A stretch of 64,000 nucleotides of DNA from Chrysopilus asiliformis (lineage: Eukaryota > Arthropoda > Insecta > Diptera > Rhagionidae), in NCBI GenBank assembly GCA_964034945.1, contig OZ035963.1:40199090-40263089 (forward strand). The letters are read 5' to 3'. Made by a program: the position numbers and the translations under genes. The stretch's first letter is position 1; each line of letters begins with the position of its first letter. This document shows positions 55,150 to 64,000 of this stretch, one piece after another. Under the pieces are notes generated by a model, which saw only the letters and a program-made list of their open reading frames with translations, searched no databases and was not told the origin of the DNA.

Positions 55150-55640
55150 TTTCATGAAATTCTATTCAGCCCAGAAATTCTTCGATACGATGCACAGTTT
55201 TTGAGAAGACAGGAAAGTATTCCATTTGTATGTGAGAGGGGGAAGCAGAAGTCCGATTGGTTTTTGATGTATGGGAACGGTTATGTAAAATCCTATTCTA
55301 AATACATTTTGCCTTTATCAATTTTTCAACATGACTCACCGTTTTCAAGAAAATTGGAAAGAATTGTTTTGTTTGTATTTGAGATGAGGGAAGTAATGGT
55401 CTGATTTTGCCCGTTCAAAAACTTAACCTAACTACTTACGAAAATACAAAATTTCTAGTCTCTTGCTCAATTCTTTCGGAAGTATAATGTTCATGGACGG
55501 ACGGGCAGACAGACGGGATGATTTTGTCATCCCCAACACTCTGGTGTAGTTCATTTTTGTGTCCGATGTTTGGTTCGATGCGTTACAAACAGTATACTAA
55601 ATCTAATACACTTCTATGATATATCATATAGAGCATAAAA
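55150..55640 (-). mobile_element. DINE-1-like element, divergent subfamily, in the LDLa intron
   Basis: Keeps TTTGATGTATGGGAACGG, TCTTGCTCAATTC, GGACGGACGGGCAGACAGACG and CACTCTGGTGTAGTTCATTTTTGTG in family order and is closest to the copy at 16981-17450. Ends are eroded. Confidence 0.6.
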
Positions 55641-55730
55641 ACAACTATTCTAATAATACAAACTTTCAAATTGCAGTAAAAAGTACAATACAAAACAAGA
55701 TTTCCAATACAAACAAGTTTTATTTTAATA

Positions 55731-55857
55731 GGCTCTATTCCAGAATCCGATACGAATGGTTCGGATCGTAAACTCAATGTTGTTGTTGGTATAAAACACT
55801 AACAACAACATTGAGTTTACGATTCGAACCATTCGTATCGGATTCTGGAATAGGGCC
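55731..55857. mobile_element. Near-perfect foldback MITE, 127 bp, TA-flanked
   Basis: Arms GGCTCTATTCCAGAATCCG...ATGTTGTTGTTG and the mirror CAACAACATTGAG...GGAATAGGGCC are about 58 bp with two mismatches around a 12-bp loop. TA at 55729-55730 and 55858-55859. A diverged right arm of the same family is at 57224-57285. Arms this alike imply recent insertion or gene conversion. Confidence 0.82.
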
Positions 55858-56067
55858 TAATAAAACTATTGTGTGGTAATTTGGATAAAACTATAGAACT
55901 CAGCACATCGAATTGCTACTGTAATATACGTAAACACTGTTCCAACTTTTTCATTTTTTTTAAATATAGAAGTTTAAAGAACATTTATATAAAGTGTATA
56001 TGATTAGAAAATATGTTTTTTAAATTATTTTTATTTCATATTTTTTTATTGTTCGAATTCTTGCCTT

Positions 56068-56265
56068 TAAGATATCCTTACGGACTTTTTGACTTTAGAA
56101 TTGGTCTCAAAGACACCAAAAACCTCCAAAATAAAGAAAAGATATATAAGTACGAAATAGTAAAAATATTGTATTGTCCGCAAGACTACGCAAGATGCCA
56201 ATTTCATCGTGCTAGATTACATAGTTTTGGAAATATAAGTAGCCGGGCAGTAATAACGACTGAAC
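56068..56265 (-). mobile_element. Fragment related to the satellite-bearing Helitron, minus strand
   Basis: The reverse complement reads ATTTCCAAAACTATGTAATC, ATGAAATTGGC, CTTGCGTAGT (matching 42900-42965), then GGTTTTTGGTGTC...GTCCGTAAGGATATC, one satellite monomer. The 100-residue plus frame here is an artefact. Confidence 0.6.
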
Positions 56266-56899
56266 TGTTTTATGAAATGAAGTCGGAGAACGTCAAAAAA
56301 AGTTTTGGTCGTTAGAGCAATTTTCATAGAAGCCTATTGCTTTTAGACTTTACCGGATAAAATATCTTCATTTTGAAATTAGTTTGCATTGTTTTTGTAA
56401 AAATTTTCTGGCTGACGTTTTCAGATTTCAAACAAAAAATTGGTTTTTGCAAGATATTGAAGGAGAGAAGTATTTTTTCAAAGCAGAGCAAACGTTTCCA
56501 TGGAGCAATTTCATTCGTTTGGAGTTTTCGGTGTAAAATGTCATCGAAAAGCAATTGTTTTGTTGCATATCATATTGTTGTTGTCATTCATCACTTCGAT
56601 TGTCCCCAACATTGTGAAATTAGATTGTGAAATTAGATGGAACGTCATGTTTTCCAGATAGGTTATTTATCAATTTCATTTTTTGTGAAATCGAACACAT
56701 TTTGTGTGAGATCGCACACATTTTATGTGATTTCACAATTCATTTGATGGATTTTTGTGTAAAATTACTACATATTTTGTTGGAATTCACGTTGAGTTTT
56801 GTGTGAATTCACGCTCTATTTTCCAATCACACTGAAGTGTCAATTCAATTTAATCTTGAAAAACCTTTTTTCTTCCCTCTATTGCAATTTCATCTTATT

Positions 56900-57025
56900 G
56901 GGTGATGTGAATAAAAAAATAGCATTTGCTAAAACTGATGTTTTTTAGCTAATATAGTCTGTATGCAGTCTACATTAGCTAAAAAACATCAGTTTCAGCA
57001 AAAGCTTTTTTTATTCACATCACCC
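56900..57025. mobile_element. Foldback MITE, 126 bp, possible ATT duplication
   Basis: GGGTGATGTGAATAAAAAAA...TTTGCTAAAACTGATG...TTTTTTAGCTAATATAG is mirrored with about five differences; the loop is TCTGTATGCAGT. ATT flanks both sides (56897-56899 and 57026-57028), consistent with a 3-bp target duplication. Confidence 0.78.
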
Positions 57026-57223
57026 ATTACCTCGATATTAATGCTACGACGATGGTCAGCACAAAAAAAGTAGTGATTGATAAAGTACTATTTCATCCAT
57101 TTTATTCATTAATCTATTAACCATGCAATATAGCGAAGTTGAAATAATTAAAGTTTTTTTTATTTATTATGAATTTATAGTTGTTTAAATTTTGTACGGA
57201 TTTAAATCCCCAAGCGCTAAAAT

Positions 57224-57285
57224 ATTAACAACAACATTAAATGTACGGTTCGAACCACTCGTATCGTATACGGCGATAGGGCCCA
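57224..57285. mobile_element. Diverged arm of the 55731 foldback family
   Basis: ACAACAACATTAAATGTACGG, TTCGAACCACTCGTATCG, GCGATAGGGCCC align to the right arm at 55801-55857 with about 12 differences; the left arm is missing. Confidence 0.6.
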
Positions 57286-57446
57286 AGGTTTCAGATCAGC
57301 CGATATAACTTAAAATTTTAGTTTCTGTCTTCACATCGTACGGGGTTTACCGCTATCAGTCCCGCACTTCACCTTAACATATATCCCTTGGTGAAGAAAC
57401 GAAACTTCCATATCTGAACACACACTATTGAAGTTTAGAGTTGCCT

Positions 57447-57540
57447 CGTCGATTTGTCCGAATGGAGCAGTTGAATAACTAACTACTCCTTGGTAACTAG
57501 AGAAGTTAGAGGTTCAAACCCTGACCAGGGCAGAAGATTT
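57447..57540 (+). ncRNA. tRNA-derived SINE head
   Basis: GATTTGTCCGAATGG fits pol III box A and GGTTCAAACCC is box B, 50 bases apart, with a CTAAC/GTTAG anticodon-like stem between. The acceptor stem pairs poorly and an AT-rich tail follows. A SINE or decayed tRNA is likelier than a working tRNA. It lies in the long LDLa intron in sense orientation. Confidence 0.6.
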
Positions 57541-58030
57541 TACAACATACAACGAATTAAGTAAATATCAAAAATTTATAAATAAAGTTTAAACTCTTAA
57601 AAAATAAAAAATGACTTTGAAAACAAAAGGTACTACTCAAAACCTTTTAAATGTTTTCAAAAGTGGCAATATTATTCAATAAGAGTGAAATTTTTAATAA
57701 TGCTACTTTATTTATTGTTGAAAATTACACTATTACACTTCGGTTATAATTCTACTGCATTTAATGAAGTACATTTGTGTATGTAATATATATGTTGAAA
57801 GTGTTAATTGACAATAAATATTAATATTATTCTTAACTTATTATGCTTTTTGAATCTCCCAAATACCACATTGGAAAATCCTAATTTTTCGATATTCTGT
57901 ATCAGGATGTGCAATGAATTATTCGGATTATCGACAAAGTACTGTATACACATTTTGTTTTTGTTCTTGCAGGTTGCATTTATCTAATGTAAACATACAA
58001 TATATGATGATCACAATATTATACCCGCAG

Positions 58031-58062
58031 CCAAACCTCCGACAACTAAAAATGAACCAGAT
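58031..58062 (+). CDS. Possible Pro/Thr linker mini-exon of the LDLa gene
   Basis: 32 bp between ATTATACCCGCAG and GTAAGC. Continuing exon 4 in phase 1 it encodes (A)KPPTTKNEPD, a proline/threonine-rich spacer of the kind found between module blocks in perlecan-like proteins; it leaves phase 0. The splice sites and phase fit, but an exon this small can arise by chance. Confidence 0.35.
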
Positions 58063-58487
58063 GTAAGCAATTTTCTAGATAATTTTATTTATGCATTAAA
58101 CTTTTATGGAACACACATTTTTCGATAAGTGTTCCGACCTTTTCTTTTTGTACCTTTTCGCTACTTACGAGTTTTCTGATGATTTAATGAATTATTGAGC
58201 TTTGGCTTGTATGCTAATATAAGAGATGTTCTTTCACCTTTTATTCGTATATTGGAAAATAATTTTGTTACAATGCAGATATACGGTAAATTTTATCCGT
58301 GAACATTAACATCGGTTTACTACTAAAATAAGACGTTTTCTGGATTATTTATAAGATAACCACTGTTGCAGAATTTCAAAAATATAACTGTTCCAGTTGT
58401 ATATGAAGAAAAAAGTTTTTTTTATTTAAATAAAATCATCAGTATCTGCTGTAGCAATTTTTATCTGTTTCTGTGCTAAGTGTGGAA
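58063..58487. other. Intron or spacer, nothing recognised
   Basis: AT-rich DNA following the candidate mini-exon; no further LDLa, EGF or Ig-like coding segment was found up to the end of the window. Confidence 0.4.
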
Positions 58488-58893
58488 CAGGGTTGTCAAA
58501 CTCAATTACCACAAATGGCCACATTAAGTTTTCTACACCAAACCGCGGGCCGCATCACAAAAAAAATTACGGTAAGAGTTAGCAATGAAATTAGAAATTT
58601 ACATACTCTAAAAACATAGGAGAAAGTAATTCGCGGCAAGCGAAATTTTTTGAATAATCTAGTCTGGATGCAAAAATTTTTGGAAATAAGCTACAGTGAA
58701 AATTTTTACGCACCGATTCTAAATATACTAGTATACTTTTAAGTTAAAAGCTAAACGGGTTTTTATTTTATTATACAGTCCTTCTCCTAGTAATCGGTGA
58801 TTGGTAAATGTTGTGGTTCGTCATAAATTAATCTTGGGGCCCGCAGTGCATCGCAAAGCGGCCCTCGGGACCAAACCTGTATTGGCGACCCTT
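58488..58893. mobile_element. hAT-like non-autonomous relic
   Basis: Left end CAGGGTTGTCAAACTC, then GGCCACATTAAG and CGCGGGCCGCATC; right part GGGGCCCGCAGTGC, GCGGCCCTCGGG and the end ATTGGCGACCCTT. The CAGGGxTGxCAAACT tip with GGGCCGC boxes just inside both ends is the pattern of widespread hAT MITEs. The right tip is degraded and no 8-bp duplication could be matched. Confidence 0.55.
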
Positions 58894-58958
58894 CCTTTCT
58901 AGGAAAAATTGATAAAATGCTTTTGCGTATGCTTGGAAATTTTGTGCGACCAATCAAA

Positions 58959-59008
58959 GATAAGAGATTTGGTAAGAGATAAGAGATTTGGTAAGAGATA
59001 AGAGATTT
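58959..59008. repeat. 19-bp tandem repeat, about 2.6 copies
   Basis: Unit GATAAGAGATTTGGTAAGA repeated head to tail; recent slippage-type duplication. Confidence 0.85.
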
Positions 59009-60277
59009 TTTTTGTTATCGAGTTAAAAAGATTTCTTAGTCCTTTAATATACAACAAAAAAAGCGCCTCAAGAAAAAATTTTATTAAAAAATGCATATGG
59101 GCATTTTATTTTAAAAAATCCGTCAAATGTAAAATTTTTATTAAAATAATCTATACAGATAGAAATTATTGCGTGCCAGGCGAAAAATTTCAAGTGCCAA
59201 CGTCAAATAAACCCTTAAATTAGGGTTTCCTTTTTCTCCGTGCACTGTCCTCAATATCTAGATAGAAACGCAAAAATATATAAACTTAAGGACTAAATTC
59301 AGTCGTTGCTGTCGCTACGCTAGCCTCTTTACAAAACCTTCAAGTTTTATATACACTTCTCTAAAAGTGCAAAAAAGAGCTAGCCCAGTTAGACGATCTT
59401 GTCGCACAGCATTTCTTAAGTTCAATAGACGATGTGAACACGGGCAGTGTGGCCAAAATTTTCAAAATGTGATGTAAACTAAATTGAGTTTAAATTTTCA
59501 ATCAAGAAATTAGAATAGTTCAAATTTGGTTGAACTTTTTACCAAAAAACTTGAGTTTTTAAACCAGAAATATTAAAAATCCAAGCAAAAAAAATGGAAA
59601 AAACTTTTTCAATTGTTGAAATTTTTCAAAATCAATTTTAAAGTTTGGAAGATAGCTGGGGAGGGGGTTGGTATCATGTAGGGGGAATTCAGAAAAAACT
59701 TTGTTTAGACTAAAAAAATGAAAAAGTTTAAAATAAAAAATATTGATTAAAAAAATAAAACAAAATAACCGCTCTGAAAAAAGGCGGGAAACATTCAAGA
59801 AAAGAAAAGTATCTTTAAGCGCCTGTTTAACGAGGTTTTAAAGAGCTTGTTTATTTTTAATTTTAATTTATTCAGGCTTTTTTACCCCCGACGGAACGGA
59901 GATGGTATATGCGTTTGGCTTAAAGTTTGTGCGTCCTTCCCTCATAACTTTTGAACAACTCAACCGATTTCGGAAAAACCCTAAAAAATTAAAAAGCTCG
60001 TGAATAAAAAAAATCCTTTAAAAAGGATAAAATAAATTTAAAATTTGTGTGCGTCGGGAAAGCCTATTGGTCGTTGAATTTGTGTGGATTTGGACTATAA
60101 TCAAGAGAATAAACGATAAGACGTGTAAAAATTGCCGCCGAGCTGAAAAATCAGTAAGAAGAGCTTTAAAAATTTAATCCTTTGCCACAAATAATTAGTA
60201 AAATAACTGAAATCGGTCAATATCAATAAAAAAAACTCATATCAAAATTTGGAAAGTTGTAGTTGTTGACACGCCAT

Positions 60278-60627
60278 CATGTGTGTAGAGAGCCTATAAT
60301 ATAGAGAGTGGACATCCGGACTTGTACAAATGGCCGTCGAGCTGAAAGACGAGGGCGGAAAGCTTTAAAAATGTCGTTCTTTGTCACATTATCAAAATAA
60401 CGAAAATCGCTTAATATAAGTAAAAAAACTCATGTTTAGTCGCTCTAGTCCGGATGTCCACTCTCTATATCTGTGGCAACAAGTCATAAGGGCCTAAGTC
60501 TGTTTTTAGGCTAAGCCAAATTGCTCTGTCTATTAAAGTAAATACAGATCTTTTTATCTTGATCTGAAAATCGACTTAGGCTCTTATGACTTGTTGCCAC
60601 AGATATTATGGGCTCTATACACACATG
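60278..60627. mobile_element. Inner inverted-repeat element, CATGTGTGTA ends
   Basis: CATGTGTGTAGAGAGCC...ATA at 60278-60301 mirrors 60604-60627 with two differences. It encloses a second inverted pair ATATAGAGAGTGGACATCCG (60299-60322 and 60447-60470) and the palindromic MITE at 60470. Confidence 0.6.
60470..60603. mobile_element. Foldback MITE, 134 bp, TA-flanked
   Basis: TCTGTGGCAACAAGTCATAAG plus GGCCTAAGTC mirrors 60573-60603 with one or two differences. TA lies on both sides (60468-60469 and 60604-60605). It separates the two arms of the surrounding CATGTGTGTA element, so it is the youngest layer here. Confidence 0.75.
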
Positions 60628-60854
60628 CTGGTGTCATAACGCCGACGTTGACGCCTCATCTGCTTGGGGCATAAATTTCGAGATATTTAAATTACTGAGG
60701 TCAACGCTAATAATAAAAAAAATCCTTTAAAAAGGATAAAATAATATAATCATTGGAGTAAATTTAAAATTGGTTTTTCAATTTTTTAGGGTTTTTCTTT
60801 AGTCGGGGGTTTTTCAAAATATTTATTTTGTTTTTTTTTTTCAGTCAAGTTTTC

Positions 60855-61398
60855 ATACCCGTATGGTGAAACCAAAGGGTATATTATTTTTGCCTTACCG
60901 TTTGTAACGCCAAGATCCCGTCATCACACGCAAAAATGAATTACACCAGTGTGTTTAGAATGATAAAACAAATTGAATTTTGCATGTCCGTCCGTTTGTC
61001 CATCTGTCCGTCCGTCCGTCTGTGGCGCGGATTGCGGGCGCACGGATTGAGCTAGAGCGCAGATCGGTTTTTCGTAAAATGCAAGGCTAAGTTCGTTAAT
61101 GGGCAAAAATGGACCATTAGGGGGGGTACCCCCCATACGAACAAAAAAGATTTTTGCGAATATCTCAAAAACGGTGCATCTTATCAAAAAAGTGCAAGAA
61201 CAAAAGTTATTTAAGATATGATTCTACATGAAACTCCTATACATCAAAATCCGATTGGAATAAATTTTCAAAAATCTTATTGAAAAGTTTGACTTCAAAG
61301 TGGAATTTTGATACAACTGTTCGCCGTTCACTTAAACTTCGAAAAATGCCATATCACCATACGGTTGCCAGATTGGCAATTATAGCTTTTGTTATGTT
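60855..61398 (+). mobile_element. DINE-1-like element, forward, nearly full length
   Basis: ATACCCGTATGGTGAAACC to GCTTTTGTTATGTT with GTCY block 60986-61022 (CCGTCCGTTTGTCC...). Small internal losses after GAGCTAGAG and near the end. Confidence 0.87.
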
Positions 61399-62439
61399 TC
61401 TATTTATTAATTAACATTTTCACAAAAAATAAACTCCATTTGGGACAACGATCTGAACTATGTACACTTACCTTATTCCATTTAAATTACTAAGCAATGC
61501 GGGATTGCTTGATAATGATTGAAAAACTTGAAAGTTGTTAGACTTTGCCGAAGAAATCAGAAATCCTTTAAAGAATTCCATAAGTCTGATGAAAAATTTC
61601 TTTCATTTATTCTGCCAGTTACGCTAGTTAGTAAAATTATTTTCAGAAAATCTCAAATTTATATTGTGATGTGGTGAAACCATTGCCTTTTGCCGTAAAT
61701 GGATAACTTTTACCGTTATCAAGATATTTCAGATTTAGTAAAAAAAATTATATTTTTATAATAAGTTAATATTTTACTTGACGGGTTATAGTGTAAATTT
61801 TGTAGGAGCATAGTTTTTGTATAAGAAAGTTAAAAAAGGTATTTTTAATTAAGTTTTGAAACATTTCAAGACGATTGGCATCAAAATTTCAATTGTGGTT
61901 TGATTTTTTTGATCGTTTGTTCACAATAAAATTATGAATGGCTGAACGGAATTTCATAAAACAGTAGGCTCAAATATATACAAGTCCATGCAAACTGATA
62001 GGGTTTTTGCGAATTTCTTGGCAAGTCGAAAAATTATAGCCTTTTTTTGTGAGATTTTACATATTTTGTACAACAAAAAAAAAGTGCATTTTTCTTCAGA
62101 CCACTGTGTTATCCTTCTGCAAACAATTATGCAATTTTTGAAAGTTTGCCAAAAATTGTGAATTTCATCACAAAATTTGTCTAATTCTAGTAAATGTTTA
62201 AAAATTAATTTGGTGTCTGGTTGCAAAAAAAAATGTTTGCTAAAAATAGTAGAATTGATTTTGTATAATTAGACATCGCTGTTTTGCAATATGGCATAGA
62301 TTTGGTTAGATTAACTCTAGTTTTGACAAGCTGTTAGTGTCATTATTAGCTTGTTACTTTATTTGTTAGGATCAACTAATCTAATTTTGATCCAATTCCA
62401 CTCACAATCAGTCGAGTGACGTGAAATTTTGCACACATA
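61399..62439. other. Spacer; family B and D pieces
   Basis: 61675-61745 (GGATAACTTTTACCGTTATCAAGATATTTC) resembles the front of family B at 9850-10030, inverted in part. 62385-62439 is family D, interrupted by the mariner. No gene seen; the 90-residue minus frame at 61954-62226 has no motif. Confidence 0.4.
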
Positions 62440-63732
62440 ACACATGGATCAATAAGTCCCGAGACTAACAATGAAAACAACATTTTTTTTGCCAAATTTT
62501 TTTTTATTCATCAATATAATCACCTTTTAGGGTGATACAATCGTTCCAACGCTTTTCCAATTTTTCAATACCATGTTTATAAAAAAAATTATCTTTCGCT
62601 TCAAAATAAGCTTCAGTTTCAGCGATGACCTCCTCATTTGAGCCAAATCTTTTTCCCTGGAGCATTTTTTTAAGATCAGCAAAGAGCCAGTAGTCACTGG
62701 GGGCTAAATCTGGCGAGTATGGGGGGTGGGGAAGCAGATGAAAGCCCAATTCGTTCAATTTTGCCATTGTTTTCATCGACTTGCGGCAGGGTGCATTGTC
62801 TTGGTGAAAAAGGATTTTTTTTCTCTGCATGTGCGGTCGTTTTTTTGCGATTTCCTCCTTCAAACGCACCAGCAAGTCAATATAATAATCACTGTTGATC
62901 GATTTACCTTTTTCGAGGTAGTCAATGAAAATCACGCCATGCGTATCCCAAAAAACTGACGCCATGACTTTGCCAGCTGACTGCTGCGTTTTCGGACGCT
63001 TCGGACGGCTTTCGCCAGCTGTGCGCCACTCAGATGACTGCCGCTTCGACTCTGGAGTGTAGTGATGTATCCATGTTTCGTCCATGGACACGTAACGACG
63101 CAAGAAATCTTTTTTATTGCGAGTAAATAGCGATAAACAGCTTTCTGAATCATCGACTCGTTGCTGTTTTTGTTCCATCGAAAGCAATCGCGGCACCCAC
63201 TTGGAAAAAACCTTTTTCATGCTCAATTTTTCATGAAGGATAGTAAATGCACTTCCATATGATATCTGTGTTATCTCAGCAATCTCACGGAGCTTCACTT
63301 TACGATCTTTCATTATAATTTTTGTCACTTCACTCACATTTTCCGGTGTAACGGCTTCCACAGGTCTACCCGAGCGTTCCGCGTCATTTGTGTCGGTACG
63401 ACCACGTTTAAACTCGGCAAACCACCGACAAATCGTTGCTTTTGATGGACAAGAGTCCGGGTAACATTTTTCAATCCATTGTTTCGCTTGCACGGTGTTT
63501 TTACCCATTAAAAAACAATGTTTTATCAGAACACGAAACTCGGTTTTTTCCATTTTTTAAACAAACTACAAAACGACTTTACTCCAACCTCGATAACTCA
63601 GCTGTTTCTGGTCCGATCGACTTAAAATTTTGACACGTTTCAAGCAAAGGTTAGTACTCTAGAAAGACGTGGTTACTGGTTTACTACGAGCGTCATCTCT
63701 GGGTTAGTCTCGGGACTTATTGATCCATGTGT
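62440..63732 (-). mobile_element. Complete mariner element, irritans-type, 1293 bp
   Basis: The 30-bp terminal repeats starting ACACATGGATCAATAAGTCC are identical at both ends (62440-62469 and inverted 63703-63732), flanked by TA at 62438-62439 and 63733-63734. Length, one intact transposase frame and perfect ends indicate a recent, possibly still mobile copy. It landed in a family D repeat whose two halves rejoin across one TA. Confidence 0.95.
62504..63553 (-). CDS. mariner transposase (irritans subfamily, Himar1-like)
   Basis: 349 residues, uninterrupted, start ATG at 63553 near the 5' end of the element, stop TAA 34 bp before the inner edge of the other terminal repeat. It catalyses cut-and-paste transposition into TA. 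Residues 1-110 hold the paired helix-turn-helix DNA-binding domain (MEKTEFRVLIKHCFLMGKNT, FAEFKRGRTD, GRPxE linker hook). The WVPR linker is at 119-122. Catalytic residues fit DD34D: D158 (SMDETW), D252 (FHQDNAP) and D287 (SDYWLF), with the YSPDLAPSD signature at 279-287. No catalytic substitution seen. The usual length is about 345-350. Irritans assignment rests on overall similarity to Himar1 as recalled. Confidence 0.95.
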   Translation of the reverse strand: MEKTEFRVLIKHCFLMGKNTVQAKQWIEKCYPDSCPSKATICRWFAEFKRGRTDTNDAERSGRPVEAVTPENVSEVTKIIMKDRKVKLREIAEITQISYGSAFTILHEKLSMKKVFSKWVPRLLSMEQKQQRVDDSESCLSLFTRNKKDFLRRYVSMDETWIHHYTPESKRQSSEWRTAGESRPKRPKTQQSAGKVMASVFWDTHGVIFIDYLEKGKSINSDYYIDLLVRLKEEIAKKRPHMQRKKILFHQDNAPCRKSMKTMAKLNELGFHLLPHPPYSPDLAPSDYWLFADLKKMLQGKRFGSNEEVIAETEAYFEAKDNFFYKHGIEKLEKRWNDCITLKGDYIDE

Positions 63733-63734
63733 TA

Positions 63735-64000
63735 GTTAGCTCCTATGACTATGCAATATCTTATATCAAATAGCTTGGAGAAACAATAGCTTGGAGAATA
63801 GCTTGGAGAAACATGTAATGCAATTTCAGCAAAAAACAACATAGCGAAAGATATACTTAGATATGCGCTAAGCTCCATTGGTCATCAATGTTTTTTTTTT
63901 AAAACAAACTTTTTTAGTTTCACAGTTTAGTTAATTTGTTTGTTAGTTTGTATCAAATCTGTTTTTTTTTGCGCATATTTTGATGATTTTTTTCAATTTT
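63735..64000. other. Terminal spacer
   Basis: Contains a short tandem of AGCTTGGAGAA (63772-63808, about three imperfect copies) and T-rich DNA; no gene. Confidence 0.5.

Larger units (their letters stand above)
59884..60810. mobile_element. 0.93-kb inverted-end element filled with nested foldbacks
   Basis: ACCCCCGAC (59884-59892) faces GTCGGGGGT (60802-60810), and GAAAAACCCTAAAAAATT (59973-59990) faces its mirror at 60780-60797. Inside, a 34-bp phrase with TCCTTTAAAAAGGATAAAATA is directly repeated at 60003 and 60712, and a ~110-bp segment (GAGCTGAAAxA...AAAAACTCAT) is duplicated at about 60135-60243 and 60338-60432. Confidence 0.5.

Noticed and set aside
56013..56315. 100-residue plus-strand frame with a hydrophobic start
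   Set aside because: Most of it is an inverted copy of the Helitron satellite region (compare 42900-43060).
62726..63153. Frames overlapping the mariner transposase in other registers
   Set aside because: Shadows of the real 349-codon frame.

Overview
This window is AT-rich, non-coding-dominated eukaryotic DNA, most likely from an insect and probably a higher fly. The clearest taxonomic hint is a roughly 0.5-kb interspersed family with about 14 copies here. It starts ATACCCG, has a GGGTAT hairpin, a GTCY microsatellite in the middle and a short palindrome near the other end. This is the architecture of DINE-1/HINE (Helentron-associated) elements of Diptera. The species cannot be fixed from sequence alone. 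Almost every long open frame is transposon-derived or an artefact of a simple repeat.

Layout. 1-9 kb: Helitron pieces, DINE-like copies, a Ty3/Gypsy RNase H scrap, and a Gypsy integrase relic split by a 1.0-kb TA-flanked element. 10-17 kb: a 960-bp tandem array whose unit changes from 12 to 10 bp, a FLYWCH zinc-finger relic, a piggyBac-type MITE, a 2.2-kb element with inverted ends holding a DINE copy nested in another DINE copy, and a Harbinger-type foldback MITE. 18-24 kb: a PIF/Harbinger transposase relic, an inverted-repeat element and a LINE relic (minus strand). 27-34 kb: a 0.96-kb TIR element, a pogo/Tigger-like transposase relic (minus) split by a 1.35-kb THAP-encoding element with a 4-bp TATA duplication, and a LINE ORF1 relic. 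37-39 kb: a 2.4-kb TIR composite. 41.7-47.5 kb: a 5.7-kb TIR composite carrying a complete Helitron with about 20 copies of a ~122-bp satellite. 49-52.5 kb: a LINE 3' end, then an internally deleted piggyBac whose insertion site is supported by a partly matching unoccupied sequence at 14.7 kb. 53.4-58.1 kb: the only convincing host gene, four single-domain LDL-receptor class A exons on the plus strand, all phase 1-1, with a possible Pro/Thr linker mini-exon after a 3.3-kb repeat-filled intron. 55-61 kb: palindromic MITEs, a tRNA-derived SINE, a hAT-like relic and multiply nested foldbacks. 62.4-63.7 kb: an intact-looking irritans-type mariner with identical 30-bp inverted repeats.

How the parts work together. 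I see no multi-gene pathway or defence system. The window is an intergenic and intronic transposon landscape in which several insertions can be dated relative to one another, because the interrupted sequence rejoins in frame. The host gene probably makes an extracellular or membrane modular protein (perlecan/trol-like or LDLR-family); its remaining exons lie outside the window or are unrecognised.
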